Positions 1 to 8,900 of a stretch of 45,072 nt of DNA are shown in pieces. The notes beneath the pieces were generated by a model. It did no database searches. It was not told the DNA's origin and worked only from the letters and a program-made list of their open reading frames with translations. This stretch comes from an uncultured Alistipes sp. Its GTDB lineage: Bacteria > Bacteroidota > Bacteroidia > Bacteroidales > Rikenellaceae. A program made the translations under genes and the position numbers. Where the stretch lies: contig CAAGGR010000080.1 of assembly GCA_900769445.1 (NCBI GenBank), positions 1 through 45,072 of the forward strand, read 5' to 3'. Position 1 is the first letter of the stretch, and each line of letters starts with the position of its first letter.

Positions 1-56
1 ACACCGTTTTTCTTACGGCTCTCCAAGGCAAAAATGATGTTTCTTTTAATGTTCAT
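1..56 (-). CDS. Tyrosine recombinase (integrase), N-terminal fragment cut by window edge
   Basis: Only the first 18 codons are in the window. They read MNIKRNIIFALESRKKNG on the minus strand and then run off the left edge. A short beta strand followed by the R-K-K-N-G turn is typical of the arm-DNA-binding domain that opens Bacteroidetes integrases of conjugative and mobilisable elements. The gene points away from two direct repeats at 216-241 and 527-552 that look like attachment sites, which is where an integrase gene usually sits. The call rests on a very short peptide and on context; the catalytic domain cannot be seen. Confidence 0.45.
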   Translation of the reverse strand, partial: MNIKRNIIFALESRKKNG

Positions 57-215
57 AAATTGGGTGCGTTAAAAAGTTACACCCAAAATTACACCCAATT
101 TTTCATATATCAAAATGCACCCTATGAGTTTCAATGAATTTAACAATTTTATAAACGCTTAATTTACAGCGAATTGAAATTTTGTGATTTTCTATGATTC
201 CATAAGTTCTGGAGC

Positions 216-241
216 CTCCCTCTCCGCAAGACTACGAAGCA
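216..241 (+). repeat. Direct repeat copy 1, probable att site (tRNA-Ser 3' end)
   Basis: A 26-bp sequence starting CTCCCTCTCCGCA is repeated exactly at 527-552. CTCTCCGCA is the usual end of Bacteroidetes tRNA-Ser genes, so this looks like the 3' end of a tRNA-Ser gene duplicated by integration. It lies 160 bp from the start of the integrase fragment. No intact tRNA-Ser is in the window; it would be expected beyond the left edge. The tRNA assignment is inferred. Confidence 0.55.
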
Positions 242-242
242 G

Positions 243-274
243 AACGGATGACGCAAGTCATCCGTTTTGTTTTT
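243..274 (+). terminator. Terminator-like hairpin after att copy 1
   Basis: A perfect 10-bp stem (243-252 with 257-266, loop GCAA) is followed by a T-rich run. Its place just after a tRNA-like 3' end fits a tRNA terminator carried along with the repeat. Confidence 0.65.
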
Positions 275-526
275 GTGTCTTTATGTCTGAGAGCAAGCTC
301 TCGCCATCACCCCCAAAAACACACGCCCTGCGGCGTGTTCTGCTTTTTTTGTATAGTGAGCAATTGCTCTCATAATAAGGGGTTGAGCCGATAGTAGTGG
401 GTTTATTGCTCGACTGCGTCTGCGCTATGTGGTATCGGCTCTACGGCTAAAGCCGTTCGAATCCCTGCGGCGAGCAGAAGGGAAAGGCGTTAAGCGGAGC
501 GACCAACGGGAGCGTAGTAGCCAATT

Positions 527-552
527 CTCCCTCTCCGCAAGACTACGAAGCA
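527..552 (+). repeat. Direct repeat copy 2, probable att site
   Basis: Exact copy of 216-241, 311 bp further on. The sequence before each copy differs, so only the tRNA-like end and 13 bases after it are shared. Two copies in tandem fit successive or nested insertions at the same target. Confidence 0.55.
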
Positions 553-587
553 AAAAGGTATCGAGAAATCGATACCTTTTGTTTTTT
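553..587 (+). terminator. Terminator-like hairpin after att copy 2
   Basis: A perfect 12-bp stem (553-564 with 569-580) with a GAAA tetraloop, then GTTTTTT. Same placement as the hairpin at 243-274 but with a different stem sequence. Confidence 0.7.
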
Positions 588-760
588 ATACCTTTGGCGC
601 AAGTTTACTTGCAGACAGAGGTGTGAAAAACAAAAGATTGGCGGCTTGCTGCTTTTTGTGCAGTAGGCTTGCACCGACCCCATTTCTACGCACTTCTACG
701 GGCGTTTTTCAAATTGCACATATCCCATACATCATATCCCAATAAAGCCCTGATTAAATA

Positions 761-789
761 GGGCTGACTAAAAAAAACTTAGTCAGCCC
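761..789. repeat. Hairpin GGGCTGACTAA/TTAGTCAGCCC, copy 1
   Basis: An 11-bp perfect stem with an A-rich loop. The same stem occurs at 28907-28935, again near a duplicated tRNA 3' end. Neither strand here has a clear U-run after it, so it may not be a terminator at this site. Confidence 0.6.
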
Positions 790-963
790 TCTCTCCAACG
801 GAGAAACACCCAATAAAAACTAAAAGATTTATTCATTTACAATCCCTCGGCACCTTGTGCCTAAGGTTCTAATTTTCATAGTGCAAAGATGGAGGTAAAT
901 TCCCAAGTCCACAATAGCCAATTTTAGGGAAATTTGTGGCGCGCATATCCCCTATAGTGGGGA

Positions 964-995
964 TTTGTAAGGATGAAAAATTATCGCTATCTTTG
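964..995 (+). promoter_or_regulatory. Bacteroidetes-type promoter for hemerythrin/regulator pair
   Basis: TTTG at 964-967, a 20-bp gap, then TATCTTTG at 988-995. This is the known -33/-7 arrangement of Bacteroidetes primary-sigma promoters. The start codon of the next gene lies 28 bp downstream. Confidence 0.7.
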
Positions 996-1022
996 TAGGT
1001 GTAAACACTATTATAATACTCT

Positions 1023-1727
1023 ATGAATAAGAGCCTAAATAGGGCGTACTTGCCACTCTTTTCGCCAGAGATGCAGATCTTTGAGCTTGTGGAGGCTGCG
1101 CCATCAGTACTATCTATATTTTCGCGACTCAACATTCGTCTGCCCTTTGGTGATATCTCGGTAGAGCAGATGTGTAAGCGCGAGGGGTACACCACAGAGC
1201 TATTCTTGGCTCTCTGCTCAATACATGCCAACGAGAGCTTCCAGCCCTCAACCGAGCGCCTCTCGGTAGAGATGCTGCCCGAGGTAATAGGTTATCTACG
1301 CGCCTCGCACCGCTACTATGCTGAGAAGATGTTGCCCCATACCTCGGCACACCTACAGGAGATATTGGAGCATTGCGACAATCTGTCGCGCAGTATGTTG
1401 CGCCGTTTCTACGACGACTATATGAAATATATCGTCGACCACTTCCACGCTGAGGAGGAGAATCTCTTTAGTGTCATCGACAATGCTACAGCGCACAAGG
1501 CCGACCTTACGCTGCTCGATATGCCACACGACGATATCGACGATAGGTCGAACGATATAGCATCGCTTATCTTTAAGAGCCTCCCTGAGGATGCCCCTAC
1601 GAAGTTGCGCATCATCACATTGGAGCATATCTACGCCCTACGCGATGACCTACGTCGCCACAACAACGTGGAGCGATACATTCTCAAGCCATTAGTGGAT
1701 AAATACCTTAAAACGGCAAAGCTATGA
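1023..1727 (+). CDS. Hemerythrin-domain (RIC/ScdA-like) protein
   Basis: The 234-residue protein has a four-helix hemerythrin/HHE pattern in its C-terminal two thirds. Likely di-iron ligands are H96 (SHRYY), H140 and H142 with E144-E146 (HFHAEEE), H169 (PHDD), H202 and H213/E217 (RRHNNVE). The family includes YtfE/ScdA, cytoplasmic di-iron proteins that help repair iron-sulfur clusters after nitrosative or oxidative stress. Residues 25-66 resemble the short N-terminal domain of ScdA, but the usual Cys-Cys motif is absent. It shares an ATGA overlap with the LuxR-type regulator downstream, so the two are translated together. The domain call is firm; whether it repairs clusters or senses O2/NO is inference. 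Confidence 0.82.
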   Translation: MNKSLNRAYLPLFSPEMQIFELVEAAPSVLSIFSRLNIRLPFGDISVEQMCKREGYTTELFLALCSIHANESFQPSTERLSVEMLPEVIGYLRASHRYYAEKMLPHTSAHLQEILEHCDNLSRSMLRRFYDDYMKYIVDHFHAEEENLFSVIDNATAHKADLTLLDMPHDDIDDRSNDIASLIFKSLPEDAPTKLRIITLEHIYALRDDLRRHNNVERYILKPLVDKYLKTAKL

Positions 1728-2296
1728 AATTACAACGAGTAGCCATCGTGGAGAGTTCCTCGATTATTGCTGAGGGTATAGCCGCGATACTTGGGCGAAC
1801 AAATAGGGTCGATGTGGTGGGTATATATGGCACTATTGCCGAGATCCTACCCCTTGTTGTCGCCTCGAAGGTAGATGCTGTTATTGCAGATGTTGGACTC
1901 TACCGTCAGCTGGAGGAGTGTAGCGACCTCGATGATATCACCGTTATAGGCATCCAGAGTGCCTTGTGTAGCGAGGAGGTATTGCGTAAGTTCAACGCCA
2001 TAATCACTACGCATAGCGTCCCTGAGGCTATCGAGCGCACGGTGTGCGACGCCATTGCCACACCTAAGGAGCGCGACTACAGCGACAGCCACGAACTCTC
2101 GGAGCGCGAGCGTGATGTATTGGTGCTTGTAGCGCGTGGTCTAACAAATAAGGAGATAGCCTCAGAGCTTGTTATCTCACCCCACACCGTAATCTCGCAC
2201 CGCAAGAATATTGTGCATAAGACGGGTATTCGTTCGGTGGCGGGTCTTACAGTATATGCAGTACTTAACAAATTAATAGATAGCGAACAGTTATAG
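1724..2296 (+). CDS. LuxR/NarL-type response regulator with atypical receiver
   Basis: The protein has 190 residues. Residues 1-115 look like a receiver domain and residues 125-180 form a LuxR-type helix-turn-helix (LSERERDVL, then GLTNKEIASELVISPHTV). The receiver keeps the expected aspartate (D56 in IADVG), but the acidic pair at strand 1 is reduced to E10 followed by serines, so normal Mg-dependent phosphorylation is doubtful. It overlaps the hemerythrin gene by four bases, and no histidine kinase is nearby. It is probably a transcription factor working with the hemerythrin protein in a redox or NO response; that link comes only from the gene pairing. Confidence 0.8.
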   Translation: MKLQRVAIVESSSIIAEGIAAILGRTNRVDVVGIYGTIAEILPLVVASKVDAVIADVGLYRQLEECSDLDDITVIGIQSALCSEEVLRKFNAIITTHSVPEAIERTVCDAIATPKERDYSDSHELSERERDVLVLVARGLTNKEIASELVISPHTVISHRKNIVHKTGIRSVAGLTVYAVLNKLIDSEQL

Positions 2297-2308
2297 AACA
2301 TTACAATA

Positions 2309-3040
2309 ATGAAGACAGAACTTTGTGCCTACTCAGTAGAGGCTTGCTGTATAGGAGCTAAGTTGGGTGTTGACCGAGTGGAGTTGTGTGCCTCGCCAGC
2401 TGAGGGTGGTGTTACGCCATCGCTCGCAACCATTGAGCGCGTTGTGGAGATTGAGGGCTTGGATGTAAGTGTGATGATACGCCCACGTGGTGGCGATTTC
2501 CTATACTCGGAGGAGGAGTTTCAGACTATGCTCCGCGATATTGAGCATGCACGTAAGGCGGGTGCTACAGGCGTAGTATTTGGTGTCCTCACAGCTGATG
2601 GCAAGGTCGACGTCCAGCGCACTCGCGCCCTTGTGGAGGCATCGGGAGATATGGAGACTACATTTCACCGCGCTGTAGATATGACTGAGGACTACATCGC
2701 AGCGGTAGAGGATGTTATAGCAACAGGATGCAAGCGTATCCTCACATCTGGTGGCTACGATAAGGCTATCGATGGCAAGGAGAATATCGCTCGTGCTGTG
2801 GAGAGAAGTCGTGGCCGCATCGAGATAATGGCGGGTAGTGGTGTCGTGGCTGCAAATGCTAAGGAGTTGGCCGACTTGGGTGTTGACGCATTGCACTTTA
2901 GCGCCAAGACTATGGTTGTGGGAGGTATGAAGTACCGCAACCCACGTATCTCCATGGGTGGCACTGCCGCAGTTGATGAGTTTGCCATCCGCACTGTTGA
3001 CACAAACGAAGTGAATGAAATATTAAAACTACTACGATAA
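2309..3040 (+). CDS. cutC: CutC family protein (PF03932)
   Basis: The 243-residue protein is a full-length CutC TIM-barrel. Conserved stretches are visible: VDRVELCASPAEGG near residue 23, MIRPRGGDF near 57, TFHRAVDM near 117 and ILTSGGYDKA near 143. CutC was linked to copper tolerance in E. coli, but its biochemical role is unsettled. It starts 12 bp after the regulator gene and its stop codon overlaps the next start by one base (TAATG), so 1023-4290 may be one transcript. Confidence 0.92.
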   Translation: MKTELCAYSVEACCIGAKLGVDRVELCASPAEGGVTPSLATIERVVEIEGLDVSVMIRPRGGDFLYSEEEFQTMLRDIEHARKAGATGVVFGVLTADGKVDVQRTRALVEASGDMETTFHRAVDMTEDYIAAVEDVIATGCKRILTSGGYDKAIDGKENIARAVERSRGRIEIMAGSGVVAANAKELADLGVDALHFSAKTMVVGGMKYRNPRISMGGTAAVDEFAIRTVDTNEVNEILKLLR

Positions 3041-4290
3041 TGAAAACGAGACTACTACTCTACTTTTTGGCAGGTTGCGCTACAGCCCTTGCCATTATCT
3101 TGTGGCCTACGGAGACAACCCCATATAGCCACTCAGAGAGTTCTGCTAAGGATGCTGAGCTAACAGCTATTTTGGAGAGTTCAGAGCGTGGTGAGGTGCT
3201 ACGCACACTCCTCGCCAAGACCCCTGAGGCTGAGAGACGTGATATGGCATTCCTTATAAAGAATATGCCTGAGTTTGACCGTGAGGGTATGGATCTTGAG
3301 CTACTTAAGGAGAATGTAACCTACGCAAATATCGCCCGTAAGAAGTACTCTTGGGCTAAGGCTGTGCCAGAGGATGTATATCTCCACGAGGTGCTACCTT
3401 ACCACGTTGTCGATGAGGTGCGCGATGCTTGGCGTAAGGAGCTATATGAGTTGTTTGCACCTGCGGTAGATAGCTGCGCTACGATGTATGAGGCTCTATG
3501 CGCGGTAAATGCCAATATCCCTCGCCTTACGGGTGTAGACTATAACACCAAGCGCGAGAAGACCAACCAGAGTCCTAAGGAGTCTATGCGCCAGGGCATG
3601 GCATCGTGTACAGGTCTTGCAATATTGCTCGTTGACGCCTACCGTGCTGTCGGCATCCCTGCTCGCTTTGCGGGTACTGCCTCATGGCACGATAACCGCG
3701 GTAACCACAGCTGGACAGAGGTGTGGCTCGATGGCGAGTGGCGAGTTACCGAGTACTACTTCCCATCAAAACTCGACCACCTATGGTTTATGCCAGATGC
3801 CTCAAAGGCAGATGCTAACAACCGCACATACGCAATCTACGCCACCCGCTTCGGCAAGGCTGACGACTGGTTCCCTATGGTATGGGCAGATGGCGATGTT
3901 GAGGGTCGCTCTGTAGAGGAGCTTCCACAAATTATTGGTGCAGAGAATGTTACCGAGCGATATAAGAGTCTTGCGTACGAGCAGTATACACGTCATCTCG
4001 AGGCGGGCACACACACCTTTATTAAGATTGCAGGCTATAAGGAGTTTGGCAAGACCGAACACTCCGACGACCGCGTAGCTATGGGTGTAGACATCTTCCA
4101 CGGCACCGAGCAGATGGGTGGTGGTCTTACCGCAGGCCCACTCCGCGATATGAACGATATGTTCTCAGTGCTTGTTGAGAAAAATCGCACCTACGAACTA
4201 CGCTACTACAACGCCGATGGCGAGCTACAACTTATGGATGTGGAGCTTGGTGAGGAGCCTGTAACGGTTCAGATATACCTTGACAAATAA
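3040..4290 (+). CDS. Transglutaminase-like protein, membrane-anchored or exported
   Basis: The protein has 416 residues. A hydrophobic N-terminus (about 4-22) contains LAGC, so it is either a lipoprotein or has a TM anchor; hydrophobicity continuing past the Cys favours an anchor. The transglutaminase core is at about 185-245, with the probable catalytic Cys in MASCTG (C190) and His in GNHSW (H223). The third position, normally Asp, seems to be Glu (WRVTEYY). A C-terminal beta-rich region of about 130 residues follows. Bacterial members are often cysteine peptidases or amidases rather than cross-linkers. The substrate is unknown. Confidence 0.75.
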   Translation: MKTRLLLYFLAGCATALAIILWPTETTPYSHSESSAKDAELTAILESSERGEVLRTLLAKTPEAERRDMAFLIKNMPEFDREGMDLELLKENVTYANIARKKYSWAKAVPEDVYLHEVLPYHVVDEVRDAWRKELYELFAPAVDSCATMYEALCAVNANIPRLTGVDYNTKREKTNQSPKESMRQGMASCTGLAILLVDAYRAVGIPARFAGTASWHDNRGNHSWTEVWLDGEWRVTEYYFPSKLDHLWFMPDASKADANNRTYAIYATRFGKADDWFPMVWADGDVEGRSVEELPQIIGAENVTERYKSLAYEQYTRHLEAGTHTFIKIAGYKEFGKTEHSDDRVAMGVDIFHGTEQMGGGLTAGPLRDMNDMFSVLVEKNRTYELRYYNADGELQLMDVELGEEPVTVQIYLDK

Positions 4291-4336
4291 GCCCTTTTTT
4301 AATCAATAAGAAGTAGCGTGAAATTAAAAAAATAAT

Positions 4337-4344
4337 TATCTTTG
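4337..4344 (+). promoter_or_regulatory. -7 box upstream of kbl
   Basis: TATCTTTG matches the Bacteroidetes -7 element and lies 70 bp before the kbl start. I see no clear TTTG at the -33 position. Confidence 0.45.
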
Positions 4345-4414
4345 TAGTTGATTGTGGTTATTATACCAAACTTTTGAAGATTCTTTTAACAACAATATTA
4401 AAACTATTACTACC

Positions 4415-5602
4415 ATGTACGGAAAATTTCAGCAGTATTTGCAGAATGAGTTGGCAGAGATTAAGGCTGCCGGTTTGTACAAGACAGAGCGTATCATCGA
4501 GTCGCCACAGCGCGCCGAAATTGATGTTGCTAACCGCCCTGTGTTGAACTTCTGCGCTAACAACTACCTCGGTCTTTCAGACAACCAGCGTCTTATCGAT
4601 GCTGCAAAGAGAGCTATGGACGAGCGTGGCTTCGGTATGTCATCAGTACGCTTCATCTGCGGCTGTCAGGATATGCACAAGGAGCTTGAGAAGGCTATCG
4701 CTGACTACTTCGGCACAGAGGACACCATCCTCTACGCTGCTTGTTTCGATGCTAATGGTGGTGTTTTCGAGCCATTGTTCACAGCTGAGGACGCTATCAT
4801 CTCTGATGCCCTCAACCACGCATCTATCATCGACGGTGTGCGTCTTTGCAAGGCTCAGCGCTACCGCTACGCTAATGCCGACATGGCAGAGTTGGAGGAG
4901 TGCTTGAAGCAGGCTCAGGCTCAGCGTTTCCGCATCATCGTTACCGACGGTGTATTCTCTATGGATGGTAATGCTGCTCCACTTGATAAGATTTGCGAGC
5001 TTGCGGAGAAGTACGATGCCCTTGTAATGGTTGACGAGTGCCACTCAGCAGGTGTATTGGGTAAGACTGGTCGCGGTATTACTGAGTTGTACGACCTTCG
5101 TGGTAAGGTAGACATCCTTACTGGTACTCTTGGTAAGGCATTTGGTGGTGCTGTGGGTGGCTTCACTACAGGTCGCAAGGAGATTATCGACATGCTACGT
5201 CAGCGTTCACGCCCATATCTATTCTCTAACTCATTGCCACCAGCAGTGGTAGGTGCATCTATCGAGATGTTCAAGATGTTGGAGGAGAGCGATGCTTTGC
5301 ACGATCAGCTCGTAGCTAACGTTGAGCATTTCCGTACTAAGATGGTTGCTGCAGGTTTCGATATCAAGCCTACACAGTCAGCTATCTGCGCAGTTATGCT
5401 CTACGATGCTAAGCTTTCACAGGACTTCGCTGCAGAGCTACAGAAGGAGGGTGTATTCGTAACTGGTTTCTACTACCCAGTAGTTCCTAAGGGTCAGGCA
5501 CGTATCCGTGTTCAGGTATCTGCAGGCCATACTACCGAGCAGCTCGACCGTTGCGTTGAGGCCTTCATCAAGGTTGGCAAGAAGCTTGGCGTGTTGAAGT
5601 AA
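4415..5602 (+). CDS. kbl: Glycine C-acetyltransferase (2-amino-3-ketobutyrate CoA ligase)
   Basis: A 395-residue fold-type I PLP enzyme of the alpha-oxoamine synthase family. It makes or cleaves 2-amino-3-ketobutyrate (glycine + acetyl-CoA), the second step of threonine breakdown after threonine dehydrogenase. Visible motifs are NNYLGLS near residue 50, the DECHSAG motif, and the PLP-lysine motif GTLGKAFGG around residue 240. The start at 4415 (MYGKFQQYL) matches the usual family N-terminus; an in-frame ATG at 4352 would add 21 atypical residues and lies close to the promoter. No tdh gene is adjacent. Confidence 0.93.
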   Translation: MYGKFQQYLQNELAEIKAAGLYKTERIIESPQRAEIDVANRPVLNFCANNYLGLSDNQRLIDAAKRAMDERGFGMSSVRFICGCQDMHKELEKAIADYFGTEDTILYAACFDANGGVFEPLFTAEDAIISDALNHASIIDGVRLCKAQRYRYANADMAELEECLKQAQAQRFRIIVTDGVFSMDGNAAPLDKICELAEKYDALVMVDECHSAGVLGKTGRGITELYDLRGKVDILTGTLGKAFGGAVGGFTTGRKEIIDMLRQRSRPYLFSNSLPPAVVGASIEMFKMLEESDALHDQLVANVEHFRTKMVAAGFDIKPTQSAICAVMLYDAKLSQDFAAELQKEGVFVTGFYYPVVPKGQARIRVQVSAGHTTEQLDRCVEAFIKVGKKLGVLK

Positions 5603-5621
5603 TCGACACCCAATAAACAAC

Positions 5622-5655
5622 AAGCCCCGTAGTAGTCTACGGGGCTTTGTTGTTG
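5622..5655 (+). terminator. Rho-independent terminator of kbl
   Basis: Stem AGCCCCGTAG/CTACGGGGCT followed by TTGTTGTTG, 20 bp after the kbl stop codon. Confidence 0.85.
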
Positions 5656-5695
5656 TATAAAGTTAAAAGTGAACTTTTCGATTAAGGATAGAGTG

Positions 5696-5823
5696 GAGAC
5701 CACAGGGACCACAGGGACAGCAGAGACAACAGGGACAACAGAGACAACAGAGAAATTTATTATAATTCTGATGATACTCTGTTTCGCTGTGGTCTCTTTC
5801 GTCTCTTTCGTCTCTGTGGTCTC
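5696..5823. repeat. Purine-rich heptad repeat forming a long hairpin, copy 1
   Basis: About eight degenerate copies of a 7- to 8-bp unit (GGGACAACA/GAGACAACA type) are followed about 30 bp later by their imperfect complement (CTCTTTCGTCTCT type). The outermost 10 bp match exactly (5696-5705 with 5814-5823). A related copy lies at 10482-10580. An open frame crossing this region (5669-6097) only reads the repeat and is not a convincing gene. Confidence 0.75.
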
Positions 5824-5834
5824 AAAAAAACCTT

Positions 5835-5978
5835 CCCAAGCACGAGACCCAATTTCTTGTCAGAAGGGCGCCGAGTGCTACACTCGGCGAAAAAGGCGAC
5901 GATGGGTAGTACTTGACGTACGTCCCATTGTCGCCTTTTTTGTTAGGGGCCGCAATCGACCCCTTATCACAAGAAATT
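5835..5978 (-). repeat. Palindromic intergenic module, copy A (after ileS)
   Basis: Read on the minus strand, it starts at the ileS stop codon with TTTCTTGTGATAAGGGGTC and ends with CCTTCTGACAAGAAATTGGG; the two ends are inverted relative to each other. Inside are a terminator-grade hairpin (5895-5935) and a 9-bp hairpin CGCCGAGTG/CACTCGGCG (5869-5889). A second copy with near-identical ends but a different inner hairpin lies at 44860-45003, directly after another stop codon. Confidence 0.75.
5890..5940. terminator. Terminator of ileS (bidirectional)
   Basis: Stem GGCGAC...GTCGCC with inner pairs CCCAT/ATGGG and GTAC/GTAC (5895-5935). A-runs and T-runs flank both sides, so it can stop transcription in both directions. 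It forms the core of palindromic module copy A. Confidence 0.8.
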
Positions 5979-8900
5979 ATCGTTTGGTTACTGCAATCTT
6001 GAGAGGACTCTCATCAATATCGCTATCGGCGACAACTGCACCATTAGGTGTAGCCACCGCCTTAACCTCTACAGCAAGAGTCTGCTGGGCGATATAATCA
6101 GCGAAGCTCTCTACAGCAGGTGCGGTAAGCTCTGTAGCCTCAATCTCAACAGAAATCTTATCGGTAACCTCGAAGCCCGACTCCTTACGAATATTCTGGA
6201 TGCGGTTTACAAGCTCGCGGGCTACACCCTCACGACGAAGCTCGTCGGTGATAGTGATATCGAGGGCTACAGTTAGCTTACCCTCAGATGCAACAAGCCA
6301 ACCTGGCATATCCTCCGATGTGATATCGAAGTCGGCAGGGGTAGTAACGAACTCCACGCCCTCGACAGTAAGTACTGTCTCTGGGTTGCTCTCAACGGCA
6401 GCAATCTGCTCCTGTGTGAACGATGCCACAAGGGCAGCAACCTGCTTCATATACTTACCGCACTTCGCACCGAGGGTCTTGAAGTTTGGCTTAATACGCT
6501 TAGTGATAATGCCAGTGGTATCGGTAATAAGCTCGATAGCCTTAACATTCACCTCGTTCATAATAAGCTGACGTACAGCCTCGATATGCTTAGCCATATC
6601 CTTATCAAGGACTGGGATAATAATCTTCTGAAGTGGCTGGCGCACCTTGATATTCACCTTACGGCGTAGTGCCAACACCATTGAAGAGGCGCGCTGTGCA
6701 AGCGACATCATCTCCTCCAACTCGCTGTTGATAAGAGCCTCGTTGCACTTAGGGTACTCGGCAAGGTGTACGCTCTCCTCGCTATGGCGGCCGCTCATGG
6801 CGTTAAGGTCTGTGAAGATGCGGTCTGTGATGAATGGCGCGATAGGTGCAGCCAACATAACTACGGTCTCCAAGCAGGTGTAGAGGGTCTGGTATGCTGC
6901 CAACTTATCTGTTGTAAGCTCACCACCCCAGAAACGCTTACGGTTAAGACGTACGTACCAGTTCGAGAGATTCTCGTTTACGAAGGCGTCGATACGACGT
7001 GCCGCAGGGGTTGGGTCGTAGTCCTCAAGGTAGTTTGTAACATCCTTAACAAGGGTGTTTAGCTCCGAGAGAATCCATCGGTCAATCTCTGGGCGCTCAG
7101 CAACAGCTACCTCAGCCTCCTTACCTGTGAAGCCGTCGATATTTGCATACAATGCGAAGAACGAGTAGGTGTTGTAGAGGGTGCCGAAGAACTTACGGCG
7201 ACACTCGTCAACGCCATCAACATCGAACTTAAGGTTATCCCAAGGCTGTGAATTTGATATCATATACCAGCGGGTTGCATCGGCGCCATACTTCTTCAAT
7301 ACCTCGAATGGATCTACGGCATTGCCCAAGCGCTTAGACATCTTATTACCATTCTTATCCAACACAAGACCGTTAGAGATGATATTCTTGAAGGCCACAG
7401 AGTCGAACAACATTGTTGCGATAGCATGCAATGTGTAGAACCAACCACGAGTCTGGTCGACACCCTCAGCGATGAAGTCAGCAGGGTAGATCTGGTCGAA
7501 GCCCTCCTTATTCTCGAATGGGTAGTGTACCTGAGCGTATGGCATAGCACCTGAGTCGAACCATACGTCAATCAAGTCTGGCTCACGACGCATAGGCTCG
7601 CCCTTGGCTGATACCAATACGATATTATCTACATATGGACGGTGTAGGTCGATGTTCTTTGTAGAGTAGTTCTCCTTAGACATATCGCCTACCACGAAAT
7701 TTTTGAATGGGTTCTCGGTCATAACACCTGCAGCCACAGCCTTCTCAATCTCGGTGATAAGCTCCTCTACAGAGCCGATACACTTCAGCTCAGAGCGGTC
7801 CTCAGTAGCCCAGATTGGGAGTGGTGTACCCCAGAAACGTGAACGTGAGAGGTTCCAGTCGTTGATATTCTCGAGCCACTTACCGAAACGACCTGTACCT
7901 GTAGACTCAGGCTTCCAGTAGATGGTTTTGTTAAGCTCCATCATGCGCTCACGCAACGCTGTGGTGCGGATAAACCAAGAGTCCAAAGGATAGTACAACA
8001 CAGGCTTATCTGTACGCCAGCAGTGTGGGTAGTTGTGGGTGTGCTTCTCAATCTTGAAGGCCTTGCCCTCCTCCTTAAGCTTGATAGAGATGTAGATGTC
8101 GAGAGTCTCGGCAGCAGCGGCAGCCTTCTCGTCGTAGCGGCCATCTACGGTAAACTGTGGGTCGTAGGCATTTTTCACAAAGCGACCCTCATACTCACCA
8201 TATGCAGCCTCAACGCACTTCTTCACGAACTTCTCGTCAAGCTCCTCGGTGAGGAAGAACTTACCCGCGAAGTCAACCATAGGGCGTGTCTCACCGCGCT
8301 TATTAATCATAAATAGCGATGGGATACCCGCCTGACGCGCCACAAAGGCATCATCAGCACCGAAGGTAGGTGCGATATGTACGATACCTGTACCATCCTC
8401 AGTAGTTACATAGTCGCCAGGGATTACGCGGAATGCCTTAGCAGATGCCTCCTTCCAGTTACCCGCCTCGTCGGCCTCGACAGGCTTAACCCAAGGGAGT
8501 AGCTGCTCGTAGTGCATGCCGCACAAGTCTGTACCCTTGTACTTGCCAACAACGGCAAATGGAACAACCTTGTCGCCAGCCTTGTAATCCTCAAGAGCGA
8601 TCTCCTCACCCTTCTTATTGAATACAGAGTAAAGAAGTGGCTCGGCAACAACAGCTGTAATCTTCTCACCGTTGTATGGGTTATATGTGCGTACTGCAAC
8701 GTAGTCAATCTTAGGGCCTACGCAGAGTGCAGTGTTTGAAGGTAGTGTCCAAGGGGTTGTCGTCCAAGCGAGGAAGACTGGAGTACCCCAGCCCAACATC
8801 TCCTCCTTAGGGTCGAGGATGCGGAACTGAGCAGTGCAAGTGGTATCCTTAACATCACGATAGCAGCCAGGCTGGTTAAGCTCGTGTGTTGAAAGACCAG

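Larger units (their letters stand above)
57..1020. other. Gene-free element boundary with repeats and hairpins
   Basis: No convincing protein gene lies here; the short open frames have no recognisable content. It holds two direct repeats (216-241, 527-552), each followed by a terminator-like hairpin, an inverted pair GAGCCGATA/TATCGGCTC (about 384-436), a pair TGCTCG/CGAGCA further in, a hairpin at 761-789, and the promoter of the next gene at 964-995. Base composition changes several times, which suggests a patchwork of element ends. Confidence 0.6.

Noticed and set aside
440..480. tRNA gene suggested by TTCGAATCCC
   Set aside because: No matching acceptor or anticodon arms could be found.
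429..626. 65-codon frame in the left boundary region
   Set aside because: It crosses the att repeat and terminator; composition is that of structured DNA.
869..1231. 120-codon minus-strand frame
   Set aside because: Antisense to the hemerythrin gene and its promoter, with no recognisable domain.
5669..6097. 142-codon plus-strand frame
   Set aside because: It reads the heptad repeat, the palindromic module and the antisense of ileS; no protein-like pattern.
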